Assembly: GCF_001758465.1 (NCBI RefSeq)
Contig: NZ_MJIC01000001.1
Span: 1-64,000, forward strand
Reading direction: 5' to 3'
Length of the DNA stretch: 64,000 bases
Origin: Marisediminitalea lipolytica
GTDB lineage: Bacteria > Pseudomonadota > Gammaproteobacteria > Enterobacterales > Alteromonadaceae
Shown here: piece by piece, positions 35,061 to 44,768 of the stretch
Numbering within the stretch: position 1 is the first letter of the stretch
How the letters are laid out: each line of letters opens with the position of its first letter
Program-made: the position numbers and the translations under genes
The notes under the pieces: generated by a model
Seen by the model: the letters and a program-made list of their open reading frames with translations, nothing else
The model's database searches: none
Told to the model about the DNA's origin: nothing

Positions 35061-37524
35061 GAGGAGCCTCAGGTGCTTTTTTAAAGTTAAACGGCATACT
35101 GGTAACCACAGCTTCAATGATGCTGTGAATTCGATAGTCATGGGCGCTGGCTTGTCGGGTAATATCACGGATCACCGGTTGGTCATAAGCTTCCAGACCG
35201 CGGCCCAGGGCATAGGTTAACAATCGTTCGGTAAATGCCATGGCAAAACGTTCTCTGCGGTCCCACAAAACCTGCTGTAAACCAGGTAATCCCTCAAACT
35301 GCGTACCATCGGGCATACGGGCTGAAACGTCGATTGGCTGACTGGCATAACTTGTCCTGAATGCGCCTACGGCATCGTATTTTTCCAGCGCCAGACCCAG
35401 CGGATCCATGCGAATGTGACAGGCTGCGCAAACCGGATCTTGGCGGTGTCGCTTTAATTGTTCACGGGCGGTCAATGCCACGCCATCATGTTCGGCAACC
35501 AGTGCCGGTACATCAGGTGGGGGCGGCGGTGGGCTGGCGGCCAGCAGATTATCAAGGATCCATTTGCCCCGTTTTACCGGTGAGGTGTGATTGGGGTTGG
35601 AGGTTAAGGTTAAAATGCTGGCCTGGCCTAATAGCCCGCCTCGCTGGGGATAGGCCGTTAAGTCCACTTCGCGAAAGGCGCTGCCAGATACTCCCTCAAT
35701 GCCGTAATGTTCGGCCAGCTGTTGATTAAGGTAGCTGTAGTCAGCATTTAAAAAGTCAAATATTGGCTTATCGTCTTTAAGAATTCGGGTAAAAAACAGT
35801 TCGGTTTCGCGCTTAATTGATTGGCGTAATGGCACCGTAAATTGCGGAAATTCAAATACGTCCGGCGTGTGAAAAGGAATATTACGTAAATACAGCCATT
35901 GTCCGGCAAAATTATCGGTAAGCGCCCGGGCTTTGTCTGATTTCAGCATGCGTTTTATTTGGCTGCTCAGCACATCAGGCTCTCTTAACTGCCCGGCAAG
36001 GGCCAGGTCAGTCAGTTCTTTATCCGGTAAGCTACTCCATAAAAACAGTGCCAGACGCGCTGCAAATTCACTATCACTCAGCTGATAAACGCTGCCGGGA
36101 GAAACTCCATCAGGCACGGGTTCCTGCAGGTATAAAAAGCCCGGGGAAATTAACAAAGCTTGCAGCGTGGTGGCAATGCTGGAGGTGAAATCCAAATCTT
36201 TTCTGGCGGCTTTATATACGTTGAGCAGAGGACTGACATCTGCGTCGGTTACCGGGCGACGATAGGCCTCGGTGGTGAGTGAGGCGATGATGCTGCGGGC
36301 ACAATCAAGCTCAGCATTTTGCTTAGCTGAGGCAGCCGCTGAATTCGTTGGAGAGCAAATAAATATCTTTTGCGTGCTGGGCGTATCCGGTAATCCGGGT
36401 TCGCTGGCAAAAGGACCTACAACTTCCATTTCCAGCACGTCGCGTAAAAATGCCGCCTGGGAGAAGCGTGATGACATATGATAGGACGGTACTTGCTGGG
36501 AATTAACCCGGGCACCATCCACAATAAAATCGAGGTCCAGCAATGCCGCGGCGCGGTCTGGCAGGACCACATGTTCGGTGCCTTTACGGATGGTGGGCAC
36601 GTGTTCGCTCAGGGCGAGTTGTTTACGAAAACTCATGCCAATGCTGTGGTGGCCTGCTGATAATGTCAGCTGATAGTGATAACGCAGCTCATCGAGTCGG
36701 TCGACTTCGTTATTGGTATTGGCATTAAGGTACCCGGCAATTTCGTATACCCCGGTCACCGGTGCATAAAAGTCAAAGCTACCGCCACCGCGGGAGTCCA
36801 GTGGCAGTTGCTCGCTGGTGCGTAAGTCAAAAGAGGGAACCCCGCTGTTTTTTACCGAGCCGTCTTTAGGCACCACATAGGTTTTTTTGCTGATAGATTC
36901 GCCGGTTAAGCCGGTGGCCAGGCGGCTGACCTTTCCGGCCACCGACAGGTAGCGCTCAAGCAGTGTGGTAGAAACGCCCAGTACATCGGCGTTGTTGTCA
37001 AAGCCGTAGCCCGAGACATCGCCGGGCAACAGTGGCGTAATGTCTTCCTCAAGAGCCAGTAAATCCCGCACAGAATTAGCATATTCGCTGCGATTTAAGC
37101 GCCGCAGAGTAGAACGACCGGGGTTAGGGTGTTGTTCGCTATAGTCATCCAGCCCCGTTTGCAACCATTGCAGTAAACCGGCTTTTTGCGCAATAGTCAG
37201 CTGCTTTTTATCTGCCGGTGGCATGTCGCCCATAGACACGGATTTCAAAATTGCTTCCCACAGTTTTTGGTTTTTACCGCGTTCAATATCACTCACGTGA
37301 ATTTCTTCTAAAGACCAGTTGCCAGCATAGTCATAGTCGTTATGGCAACCTTCACAGCGGTCGGCGATTAATTCACCTACTTCATCACGACTTAAGCCTG
37401 GCTGTGCCGGCTGGCCAAAAGAAGGTGCACTGATACTCAGCAGCAATAAACCGAGCGACGAAGCAGAGCAAAGGCGCCGCCGTGATAAGACCAACAATGG
37501 GGAGGAAAAAGACAACATTTGCAC
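35029..37524 (-). CDS. DUF1592 multi-domain protein with cytochrome c-like N-terminus
   Basis: 831 residues. A hydrophobic N-terminal signal is followed by a haem-c-like motif CEGCH (about residue 53). Then comes the DUF1587-DUF1595-DUF1592-DUF1588-DUF1585 series: LRRLNRSEYANSVRDLL, YRRPVTDADV, the middle FAARLALFLWSSLPD, RGGLLGQASILTLTSNPNHTSPV and CAACHIRMDPLGLALEKYD, with a second CxxCH. Such proteins are common in Planctomycetes and some gammaproteobacteria. They are presumed periplasmic redox proteins acting with DUF1552 partners, but no reaction is established to my knowledge. Confidence 0.85.
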   Translation of the reverse strand: MQMLSFSSPLLVLSRRRLCSASSLGLLLLSISAPSFGQPAQPGLSRDEVGELIADRCEGCHNDYDYAGNWSLEEIHVSDIERGKNQKLWEAILKSVSMGDMPPADKKQLTIAQKAGLLQWLQTGLDDYSEQHPNPGRSTLRRLNRSEYANSVRDLLALEEDITPLLPGDVSGYGFDNNADVLGVSTTLLERYLSVAGKVSRLATGLTGESISKKTYVVPKDGSVKNSGVPSFDLRTSEQLPLDSRGGGSFDFYAPVTGVYEIAGYLNANTNNEVDRLDELRYHYQLTLSAGHHSIGMSFRKQLALSEHVPTIRKGTEHVVLPDRAAALLDLDFIVDGARVNSQQVPSYHMSSRFSQAAFLRDVLEMEVVGPFASEPGLPDTPSTQKIFICSPTNSAAASAKQNAELDCARSIIASLTTEAYRRPVTDADVSPLLNVYKAARKDLDFTSSIATTLQALLISPGFLYLQEPVPDGVSPGSVYQLSDSEFAARLALFLWSSLPDKELTDLALAGQLREPDVLSSQIKRMLKSDKARALTDNFAGQWLYLRNIPFHTPDVFEFPQFTVPLRQSIKRETELFFTRILKDDKPIFDFLNADYSYLNQQLAEHYGIEGVSGSAFREVDLTAYPQRGGLLGQASILTLTSNPNHTSPVKRGKWILDNLLAASPPPPPPDVPALVAEHDGVALTAREQLKRHRQDPVCAACHIRMDPLGLALEKYDAVGAFRTSYASQPIDVSARMPDGTQFEGLPGLQQVLWDRRERFAMAFTERLLTYALGRGLEAYDQPVIRDITRQASAHDYRIHSIIEAVVTSMPFNFKKAPEAPHEKQQFVKAH

Positions 37525-37982
37525 TCTCTTTGCGCAATCGCGTGTAAAACCACAGGTTTTTATTGAAAAGTAGCGTGAAATTGCAGATTACATGCCAAAC
37601 GCTGGAATAGTGGAGAAAAAGCTTTTTTTTGCATAAAAGTATGGGCAAGGATGGAATAAAGTGAATCAGCAACGCTTTCTGAGTAGCGCAGGATTACAGT
37701 CAGGTATGTGTTTTTAATTTCTAAGATTCTGAATTTTAATAATAAAAAGGATTTTAGGGAGGGCGTAAACATTTGTATCACTGAATCGACAACTGCAACA
37801 CCGATGCGTTGCAAAACAATTAATCGTACGTATAAACACAATCATGACTGAGTCCGATCCCTTACTATCTTCATCGTTAGCGAACTAAAACGATAAGGCA
37901 ATAGTGTTTACGAACTTCCTGTTCCAAAGCTGTTAGTCGTCAGGCCAACGGATGTTGTCTTTTTACCTTACTTGGAGTCAGT
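37525..37982. other. Intergenic region with the Rieske gene promoter
   Basis: 458 bases between divergent DUF1592 and Rieske genes. AT-rich, no gene with a credible start. A GGAG ribosome site sits just before 37983. No clear -35/-10 pair or palindrome could be assigned. Confidence 0.4.
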
Positions 37983-39170
37983 ATGAGCGCATTTTTTTTA
38001 AACGATGAATTCTTCGACAGCTTAGAGAGTTCAGTAAAGGAAATCGAAGCAGCAGAAACGTTACCGCCACTGTGTTACACCAGTGCAGAGTTTTATGAAT
38101 TCGAGAAAAAAGCCATTTTTGAACACGAATGGCTTTGTGTTGGCCGGGTTGACTGGGTGCCTAATCCCGGTGACTTTTACAACACTAAAATAGTCGATGA
38201 GCCTATTGTGGTAGTGCATGATCGCGACGGTGAAATCAGAGCGATGTCATCGGTTTGTCAGCACCGGGCCATGCTGGTGTCGGAAGGGGAAGGCAATACC
38301 CGTACCTTTACCTGTCCTTATCACCACTGGATTTATGATCTTAAAGGCAACCTGATTAATGCCCCGGCGATGGAAAAAACCTGCGGCTTCCACAAAGAAG
38401 AGTTTGGTTTGCCGGTATTTAAACTTGAGATTTGGCAAGGCTTTATTTTTATCAACTTTGATGACAATGCCAGCCCACTGGCACCGCGCCTGACCGCCCT
38501 GGATCCTATTCTGGCTAACTACGATATTGCCAACACTGAAGGGCCAAAACCAGACCGCGATATTCATTATGATTTTGGCTGGAAAGTGATGTTTGAAAAT
38601 AATAACGATGGTTATCACGCCAACAAACTCCACCATGGCGAATTTCACGATTATATTCCCAGCGAACTGGCCGAGTTCCCGGATGACTTACCTGAAGATA
38701 CCGCAGGCTATTATCGTACCAACGGCACGCTGCACAAAGACGCCAGCTTTAACCCTACGCAAAAAGCATTGATGCCGGTGTTTCCCAAGCTGACCGATGA
38801 CGAAAGAAATCGTATGGCGTTTGCTAACCTGCCACCCACGTTATCACTGGTCATGACCAGCGATACGGTGATTTATCTGATCCTTCGCGCGGAAGGGCCT
38901 GAGTCACATAATCTTGACCTGGGCGTACTGTTTTCTAAAGGCGCGATGTCAGAGCCTGATTTTGATAAAAACATGGAGCTGGTGGTAGAAAGAGCGTTGG
39001 AAATCAATGCGCAGGATGTGCATGTGGATGAGCTGGTGCAAATTGGTTTGCGTTCAAAATACGCACCGCGCGGCCGCTATTCCTGGCAGGAAGGGGCTCA
39101 GCGTCAATTTAATACCTGGCTTGTTCCGCGCTACCGTGCTGAATGGGAAAAATTTAAAAAAGCACGATAA
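37983..39170 (+). CDS. Rieske-type oxygenase, catalytic subunit
   Basis: 395 residues. Rieske ligands C92, H94, C111 and H114 (VCQHRAM...CPYHHW), mononuclear iron site NNDGYHANKLHHG with His212 and His217, and the bridging Asp in NNND. Sequence style is that of ring-hydroxylating or N/O-demethylating monooxygenases rather than a benzoate-type alpha subunit, and no beta subunit follows. Its electron donor is the ferredoxin reductase gene 14 bases downstream. An AraC regulator and a TonB receptor follow, so uptake and attack of one compound are likely coupled. Substrate unknown. Confidence 0.88.
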   Translation: MSAFFLNDEFFDSLESSVKEIEAAETLPPLCYTSAEFYEFEKKAIFEHEWLCVGRVDWVPNPGDFYNTKIVDEPIVVVHDRDGEIRAMSSVCQHRAMLVSEGEGNTRTFTCPYHHWIYDLKGNLINAPAMEKTCGFHKEEFGLPVFKLEIWQGFIFINFDDNASPLAPRLTALDPILANYDIANTEGPKPDRDIHYDFGWKVMFENNNDGYHANKLHHGEFHDYIPSELAEFPDDLPEDTAGYYRTNGTLHKDASFNPTQKALMPVFPKLTDDERNRMAFANLPPTLSLVMTSDTVIYLILRAEGPESHNLDLGVLFSKGAMSEPDFDKNMELVVERALEINAQDVHVDELVQIGLRSKYAPRGRYSWQEGAQRQFNTWLVPRYRAEWEKFKKAR

Positions 39171-39184
39171 GTGGAACTACCGTT

Positions 39185-40147
39185 ATGGATTATCAAACTC
39201 TTGAAGTCACCGTGTTCGATGTCTGGGAAGACGGTGAGGCCGTAAAGCTGTTCGACCTGCGGGCGGCTGATGGCTCAGCGTTGCCACCGTTTGCGGCCGG
39301 GGCGCATATCGATATCACCACGCCTGATGCTATCCGTCAGTATTCGCTGTGCAACGAGCCAGCCGAAACACACCGTTATGTAGTCGGTGTGGCGCTGGCT
39401 GAAGCAAGCCGTGGAGGCTCTTCGTGGTTGCATAGTGAAGTACAGCCAGGTAAACGCCTGACCATTGGCTTGCCCCGTAATCATTTTCCCGTGTTAAAAG
39501 GGGCGCACCATTCGGTGCTGATAGCCGGCGGCATAGGCGTTACGCCTCTGCTGGCTATGGTTTACGAACTCGAAGCGTCGCAGCAGAGCTGGGAATTACA
39601 CTACACCGCCCGCAGTTCTGAACTTGCGCCTTTGTGTAAAGCGCTCTCAGAATGTGCAGCTATAGCTAAATACGGCAAGGTAACACTTTATCAAACCCGT
39701 GCTGAGCCGGTTAACCGCCTGGATTTGGCGAGCCTGGTGGCAAGCGCTGATTCTGGCAGTCATTTTTACTGCTGCGGACCTGAAACGTTGATCAAAAGCT
39801 TTACCGAGGCGCTTGATGGGTGGCCGTTGGAGCAAGTGCATTGTGAACATTTCTCAGGTGCGGATGTGTCTGTGGCAGAAGGTGGTTTTACCATTCGACT
39901 GGCGCGCAGCGGTTCGTCTTTTAAAGTGCCTGAAGGGGAGACCATTTTAAGTGTGCTGCAAGATCACAAGGTGTCTGTGCCGTGTGCCTGCCGCGAGGGG
40001 ATTTGCGGAAGCTGTGAAATTGCCGTGCTCGATGGCATTCCCGATCATCGGGATAACGTGTTGAGCGAGGCTGAAAAGCAGCGCAATAATACCATTATGG
40101 CGTGTTGTTCTGGTGCACTCAGCGCCGAATTGGTGCTTGATATCTAA
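39185..40147 (+). CDS. Ferredoxin-NAD(P)H reductase of the Rieske oxygenase (VanB/phthalate-reductase type)
   Basis: 320 residues in FMN-NAD-ferredoxin order: flavin motif RQYSLCNEP, nucleotide motif AGGIGVTPLLAM, YCCGPETLI, and a C-terminal plant-type [2Fe-2S] domain (CACREGICGSCEIAVLDG). This is the class IA two-component partner of Rieske oxygenases such as vanillate demethylase and phthalate dioxygenase. Co-transcribed with the oxygenase; a terminator follows. Confidence 0.92.
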   Translation: MDYQTLEVTVFDVWEDGEAVKLFDLRAADGSALPPFAAGAHIDITTPDAIRQYSLCNEPAETHRYVVGVALAEASRGGSSWLHSEVQPGKRLTIGLPRNHFPVLKGAHHSVLIAGGIGVTPLLAMVYELEASQQSWELHYTARSSELAPLCKALSECAAIAKYGKVTLYQTRAEPVNRLDLASLVASADSGSHFYCCGPETLIKSFTEALDGWPLEQVHCEHFSGADVSVAEGGFTIRLARSGSSFKVPEGETILSVLQDHKVSVPCACREGICGSCEIAVLDGIPDHRDNVLSEAEKQRNNTIMACCSGALSAELVLDI

Positions 40148-40159
40148 TCTCTGCAACAA

Positions 40160-40190
40160 GGTGGGCTTTTTCGAGCCCACCCCTTATTTT
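40160..40190 (+). terminator. Intrinsic terminator after the Rieske operon
   Basis: GGTGGGCT (40160-40167), loop TTTTCG, AGCCCACC (40174-40181), then CCTTATTTTCTC. Lies between convergent reductase and AraC genes. Confidence 0.7.
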
Positions 40191-40201
40191 CTCTTCTTTA
40201 T

Positions 40202-41164
40202 TTAACTCACTGATTCTGCGATTTTACTTTGTTCACGACGGTATTCACGAGGCGTGGTATTAAACTCACTGCGGAACACCCGGCTAAAGTGGCCTGCATC
40301 GTTAAAGCCCCAGCGAAAACAAATATCAGACACCGACAGATGGCGGTATTCCGGGTGACCCAGTTCAAACCGGCAGCGTTCCAAACGACGCACGCGGACA
40401 TAGTTAACAAAGCTTACGCCGCTGGATTCAAACAATTTCTGAATATAGCGAGGGGATACTTTGGATTCTTCAGCCACCTGGTTCAGCGATAAATTGGGAT
40501 CAGCCAGTTTGGAATCGATTAACTGGCAAATGCGCTTAAACTGATTAATTTTAGCGGTACTACCAAAATCCAGAACGCCACTGTTATGAATAAGGCTACT
40601 GACTAAAAACTCGGTCAGAGCGATTTCCACCGGCCTTAAAACCTCGGTTTCCAGCTCATCGATATTGTCACAAAGAGCGGAAAGCATGGTGGCAAACACT
40701 TTATTGACGCCGCTTTCACAAGGCAGATAACCCACATTCATCGAGTCCAGTTTCAGCAGTCGGTGGTGAATAAGGTTTTTCGGCACTTTGACGTACAGAA
40801 TCTTAAAGTCAGATTGCACTGACAGGGTCATATCCAGCCCGGTTGGTGCGTAGATTATCGAGTTAGTTTGGGCAGGATACTCTTTGCCCTGGTATTTCAG
40901 GGAAAATTCGCCGTCCATTAGCAGAGCCAGCCAAAAGGAAAAGGGCTGGTCATCCGATTTGCCGGAAATTTCCATGGGCGAACCGGATAAAATAGAAAAC
41001 TCAATGCCAAGTGGCGAATTAATAGAACTGATGTCCCCTCGGAACTTGTCGTCGTTGCCTGTTATCTGGCACGTAGGCATACAGAGTTTTTTTAATGCCT
41101 CCTGCCATACGGTCGGACGCTGACCAGATGGACAACTGTTGGTAGATACTTTCCATGAGCTCAT
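40202..41164 (-). CDS. AraC-family transcriptional regulator
   Basis: From ATG 41164 (GAGGAA ribosome site) 320 residues. The N-terminal part is a cupin-like effector domain of the XylS/AntR/FeaR sort (YPAQTNSIIYAPTGLDMTLSV). The C-terminal ~100 residues hold two helix-turn-helix units (LSLNQVAEESKVSPRYIQKL, DICFRWGFNDAGHFSRVFR). It sits between the Rieske operon and the TonB receptor and probably activates both. The frame is open to 41203 but the extra 13 residues are unlikely. Confidence 0.9.
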   Translation of the reverse strand: MSSWKVSTNSCPSGQRPTVWQEALKKLCMPTCQITGNDDKFRGDISSINSPLGIEFSILSGSPMEISGKSDDQPFSFWLALLMDGEFSLKYQGKEYPAQTNSIIYAPTGLDMTLSVQSDFKILYVKVPKNLIHHRLLKLDSMNVGYLPCESGVNKVFATMLSALCDNIDELETEVLRPVEIALTEFLVSSLIHNSGVLDFGSTAKINQFKRICQLIDSKLADPNLSLNQVAEESKVSPRYIQKLFESSGVSFVNYVRVRRLERCRFELGHPEYRHLSVSDICFRWGFNDAGHFSRVFRSEFNTTPREYRREQSKIAESVS

Positions 41165-41745
41165 AACGAATTCCTCACTTGCGAGTATAAAAGTGGTGGT
41201 CACCTTCGACCTTCAAGCAAGGACTGCATAAGTTGTGCCAGTGGAAATGGGGCGCTATGCCCCGTAAACCGGCAGGCCATTTCAAAAAATTTACTATGCT
41301 CGCACCATAATGTGACATTTAAGTTGATGTAGAACAAAAAATGCTCAATAAAAGGGCGGCCACCTTAACAGGTGAGTTTGTCAATTTTACGTGGTTTTGT
41401 GTAACTAAATGAATAATAAATTAAATTTTATATTTTAATGAAACAGAACCAGGCGTTCAGTACGCTCATGAACCAGAACTCATACACATATTAACAATTA
41501 TCAATAAACGAAGTGCAGTAGTATGAAAATCGAGCTGCCAAAGGTGCACACTTACACTTCGGCAATTCGATACAGAAACCTGATAACGTCGGTTCCAAAT
41601 AAGCATGAGCTTTGCATGATATTGTTTTCTGGTTATTTTGTGCAAGCTACAACTATAAATCGGTTGACGTTATTCGCTATTGAGTCCGTGAGCGAGGCTG
41701 CCTGCTTCTTGTTCGATCTTGAAATCTATTTGTAAAGGAATCCTT
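41165..41745. promoter_or_regulatory. Divergent promoter region between AraC gene and TonB receptor
   Basis: 581 bases. It holds a hairpin GGGGC-GCTAT-GCCCC (41249-41263) in the AraC leader and two direct GAACCAG repeats 24 bases apart (41446-41452 and 41470-41476), possible AraC half-sites. A 70-codon frame at 41523-41735 has no ribosome site and no family look. Confidence 0.4.
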
Positions 41746-44034
41746 ATGCAGGAACTTCATTTTAAAAAGAGCGTGTTAACCAGCATTATTATCTCTCTCT
41801 TGTATGCCGTACCCAATGTTCACGCTGTAGCTAACGATCAGCCCCTGGCCGAAGAGGAAGCAGCAGAAGATATCGAAACTATTATGATCACCATCGACCA
41901 ACGGCAGGTGAGTCTGCAGGACGCACCCGTTGCGGTAACTGCCGTTAGCAGTGAATTAATGGAACAGGCGAATATTACCGATGCGACAGGGTTAAATGGC
42001 TATGTTCCTGGTTTACAGATAAACAAAAGCGGCGGGTCGGAGCGGATGGTGAGCATTCGCGGTGTGGGGTCGCAAACACCGGAAAACTTCTTTAGTAATC
42101 CGGGCGTGTCTTTTCATATGGATGGTGCCTATATCACCAATAATATTGCCCTGAATATGGGTTTTTTAGATGTTGAACATGTTGAGGTATTAAGAGGCCC
42201 ACAAGGCACAGCTTTTGGTGCCGCCTCTACCGGTGGTACGCTTAACGTTATTAGCAAGCGGCCGGTACTGGAAGAGTTTTCCGGTAACGTTACTGCCAGC
42301 GTGGGTAACTACGATTATTTGCAGGGAAAAGTGTCGGTTAACCTGCCGGTTGGCTCAACCCTGGCTTTTCGCGGGGTATTTCAGACCACCAGTCATGATG
42401 GTTATGCAACGTCCAACGGCATTGAAGGCGGTTATGACCTGGATGATGCCGACAACGACAACATGCGTCTTTCGGCGTTATGGCAGCCCACAGACGACGT
42501 GAGCATTTTGTTTATTGCCCAGCATTACGAAGACTATCATAACGCGGCTGCGCTGAAAGCCATTGATGATCCAAACCCGGATCCGCGGGTGGTTACCCAG
42601 GATTTTCCGGGTAAATTTAATATGAAAATGGACATCGACAACGTTATCGTGACCTGGGATTTAGACTGGGCAACCTTAAAGTCGACTACCAGTTATCAGA
42701 ACATGGAGCACGACCAGTCATTTGACTCAGACCGCAGTGTTGTTGCCTTATTTGGCGGCTACGACCATGTTGCAACCTGGGCGACTTCGGCCGAAACCGT
42801 AATGCAGGAAATCTCTCTGTCATCCACACCGGGCGGTAAGTTTGACTGGGTGATTGGCGGATTCTATTTAAATTCAGACAGTAACCAGTATATCAACGAA
42901 TATGCCGGAACGGATGCGTCTGATCCAACGCCGGTATTGCCCAAAAATACGCCAGCAGAGGCTGTGCCCGGTAATATTTCTTATGCCGAGAATTCGCTGC
43001 TGGAAAGAACCTCCTGGGCTCCATTTTTCCAGGGCACTTATCATATCTCCGACGACCTTAACGTGATTGCCGGTATTCGTTATAACGACGATAAGTTTGA
43101 AAGCTTGAGTTCAACCTATTTTGCGCCTATGTCACCGGGCTCATTCGACACTCAGGAAGTGACCGGAAAACTGGGTGTTCAATACGATATCAGCGAAGAT
43201 CACATGGCGTATTTTACCTGGTCGAAAGGCTATAAAGCTGGCGGTATCAATGGCGGTGCAGCCAATGCAATGGTGGTCAGCACTGAGATTCAGCCCGAAA
43301 AGGTTATGGCTTATGAGCTGGGTAGCAAAAGCCAGTTACTGGATAAAAAGCTCCAGTTAAATGTGTCAGCGTTCTATTACCAGTACGATGATATGCAATA
43401 CATCCAGGAAGACCCTATCCCTTATTCTGGCGGCCTGGGTAATATTCCGGAAGCCAATATCTGGGGGGCCGAGTTTGAAGCCTTATGGACTACCATGGAT
43501 GATAACCTGGTGCTTGGCCTGAACGCCACGTTGCTGGACGGTGAATACCCGGTTGAATACTACGCGTTGGATCGTCGTGAAGCCGACGCCGCGGGGGCGG
43601 CCGCACTGGCCGATGGCACTGCACCATACCCATGGAGTTATGAGTGGTTCCTGGCACGTGGTTCAGCTACGGTGGATGTGGGCAGCAACACGCCGCCAAA
43701 CCTGGCTGATTTGAGCGCGGGTTTACATGCTACCTATTTCTATGAGCTTTCTTCCGGTCTGATTACTGCCCGGGCAGAATACATTTACAAAGGTGATTAC
43801 CAGGCCCGTATTTTCAATACCGATGTGGATCTGGTGGACAGTTACGATCAGGTCAATTTGTTTGTTAAATACGAACCTTTCGAGGGCAACTGGAGTGCCT
43901 GGGTAACGGTAACCAACCTGACTGACGATGCTAATACTATTGGTCGCTTTGTCGACCCATACGGTAGTGGTGTGGTAAGTGATGAATTCCTGGCTCCCCG
44001 TCAGGTTATCGCTAACTTTAGCTATTCCTTCTAA
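41746..44034 (+). CDS. TonB-dependent outer-membrane receptor
   Basis: From ATG 41746 (AAGGA ribosome site) 762 residues: signal peptide (VLTSIIISLLYAVPNVHA), a TonB-box-like stretch ETIMITIDQRQ, plug domain (DAPVAVTAVSSELME, SIRGVGSQTPENF, VEVLRGPQGTAFGAASTGG) and a barrel ending RQVIANFSYSF with the terminal aromatic. The plug has the look of receptors for organic substrates in alteromonads and sphingomonads rather than of a siderophore receptor. With the Rieske pair and downstream enzymes, it presumably imports their substrate. A 15-base-pair terminator follows. Confidence 0.93.
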   Translation: MQELHFKKSVLTSIIISLLYAVPNVHAVANDQPLAEEEAAEDIETIMITIDQRQVSLQDAPVAVTAVSSELMEQANITDATGLNGYVPGLQINKSGGSERMVSIRGVGSQTPENFFSNPGVSFHMDGAYITNNIALNMGFLDVEHVEVLRGPQGTAFGAASTGGTLNVISKRPVLEEFSGNVTASVGNYDYLQGKVSVNLPVGSTLAFRGVFQTTSHDGYATSNGIEGGYDLDDADNDNMRLSALWQPTDDVSILFIAQHYEDYHNAAALKAIDDPNPDPRVVTQDFPGKFNMKMDIDNVIVTWDLDWATLKSTTSYQNMEHDQSFDSDRSVVALFGGYDHVATWATSAETVMQEISLSSTPGGKFDWVIGGFYLNSDSNQYINEYAGTDASDPTPVLPKNTPAEAVPGNISYAENSLLERTSWAPFFQGTYHISDDLNVIAGIRYNDDKFESLSSTYFAPMSPGSFDTQEVTGKLGVQYDISEDHMAYFTWSKGYKAGGINGGAANAMVVSTEIQPEKVMAYELGSKSQLLDKKLQLNVSAFYYQYDDMQYIQEDPIPYSGGLGNIPEANIWGAEFEALWTTMDDNLVLGLNATLLDGEYPVEYYALDRREADAAGAAALADGTAPYPWSYEWFLARGSATVDVGSNTPPNLADLSAGLHATYFYELSSGLITARAEYIYKGDYQARIFNTDVDLVDSYDQVNLFVKYEPFEGNWSAWVTVTNLTDDANTIGRFVDPYGSGVVSDEFLAPRQVIANFSYSF

Positions 44035-44054
44035 ACCGCTTTTTACTCAGTTAG

Positions 44055-44090
44055 AGCAAAACAATCCGCGTCATTGCGGGTTGTTTTGCT
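44055..44090 (+). terminator. Intrinsic terminator after the TonB receptor gene
   Basis: Fifteen-pair stem (44055-44069 with 44076-44090, one G-T pair) with loop GTCATT; the 3' arm itself is T-rich (TTGTTTTGCT). Confidence 0.7.
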
Positions 44091-44177
44091 GAGCTGTTCA
44101 GCGCTTATTTTCGTTAACTTTTTACGTTGTCGTCACAGTGGCGAAACCAACAACGTTTAACCATAAGGTGTTATATT

Positions 44178-44669
44178 GTGACTAATCCTAATACGCTCAT
44201 TTTTGTTGACCTGTCGTCAGATGATCCGGCCAAAGCTGGGGAGTTTTACGCCGAGGTGTTTGGCTGGGAAAATGACCCGCGCCCTTACGGTTTGTACCAC
44301 CGGATGGTACCCGGTGGCCAAATGAAAGACAGCGAAGGCAATGACACGCCAATCGGTAACTTTCACCTGGGGATCCATAAAGTGGCTAACGTGCGCCCGC
44401 ATCCGGACAAGGACGGTGTTGAGCCCCGCACGCTCTCTACCGAAGGCCGTAAGTCACGGGTGTGGATCCTGGTGAGTGAGGACGACTCTATGGATGCTAT
44501 CCTTGATCGCGCCATTGAACGTGGTGCAACCTTGTTATGGAAAGACCATTTCTGGAAAGAATTTAACGGCTTTAATGCGGCTTTTCAGGACCCGTGGGGT
44601 AACGAAATCATTCTGTGGGTGAAAGGCGGCGATAACCCGCAAATTCCGGCTAACTTTACCCAGGAATAA
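44178..44669 (+). CDS. VOC (glyoxalase/bleomycin resistance) family protein
   Basis: GTG start at 44178 chosen because AAGGTG lies 7 bases upstream and the family pattern begins at TNPNTLIFVDLSSDDPAKAG; the ATG at 44127 would add 17 basic residues. 163 residues with two beta-alpha-beta modules (EFYAEVFGWE, FNAAFQDPWGNEIILWVKGG). Metal-dependent lyase, isomerase or dioxygenase activities are usual in this superfamily. It may act on an intermediate of the flanking pathway. A shared terminator follows. Confidence 0.85.
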   Translation: MTNPNTLIFVDLSSDDPAKAGEFYAEVFGWENDPRPYGLYHRMVPGGQMKDSEGNDTPIGNFHLGIHKVANVRPHPDKDGVEPRTLSTEGRKSRVWILVSEDDSMDAILDRAIERGATLLWKDHFWKEFNGFNAAFQDPWGNEIILWVKGGDNPQIPANFTQE

Positions 44670-44684
44670 AGCGGAAAGACCAAC

Positions 44685-44718
44685 AAAAAAGCCAGTGGTT
44701 TTAGCCACTGGCTTTTTT
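44685..44718. terminator. Bidirectional intrinsic terminator
   Basis: A6 - GCCAGTGG (44691-44698) - TTTTAG - CCACTGGC (44705-44712) - T6. Symmetric, serving convergent VOC and TauD-family genes. Confidence 0.88.
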
Positions 44719-44768
44719 GTGCGTTACCGGCCAGAACCACTGGGTGGATGCTGGCCGGATTACAGCGA

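Noticed and set aside
41523-41735. 70-codon frame upstream of the TonB receptor
   Set aside because: No ribosome binding site, no recognisable family, lies in the divergent regulatory region; likely chance.
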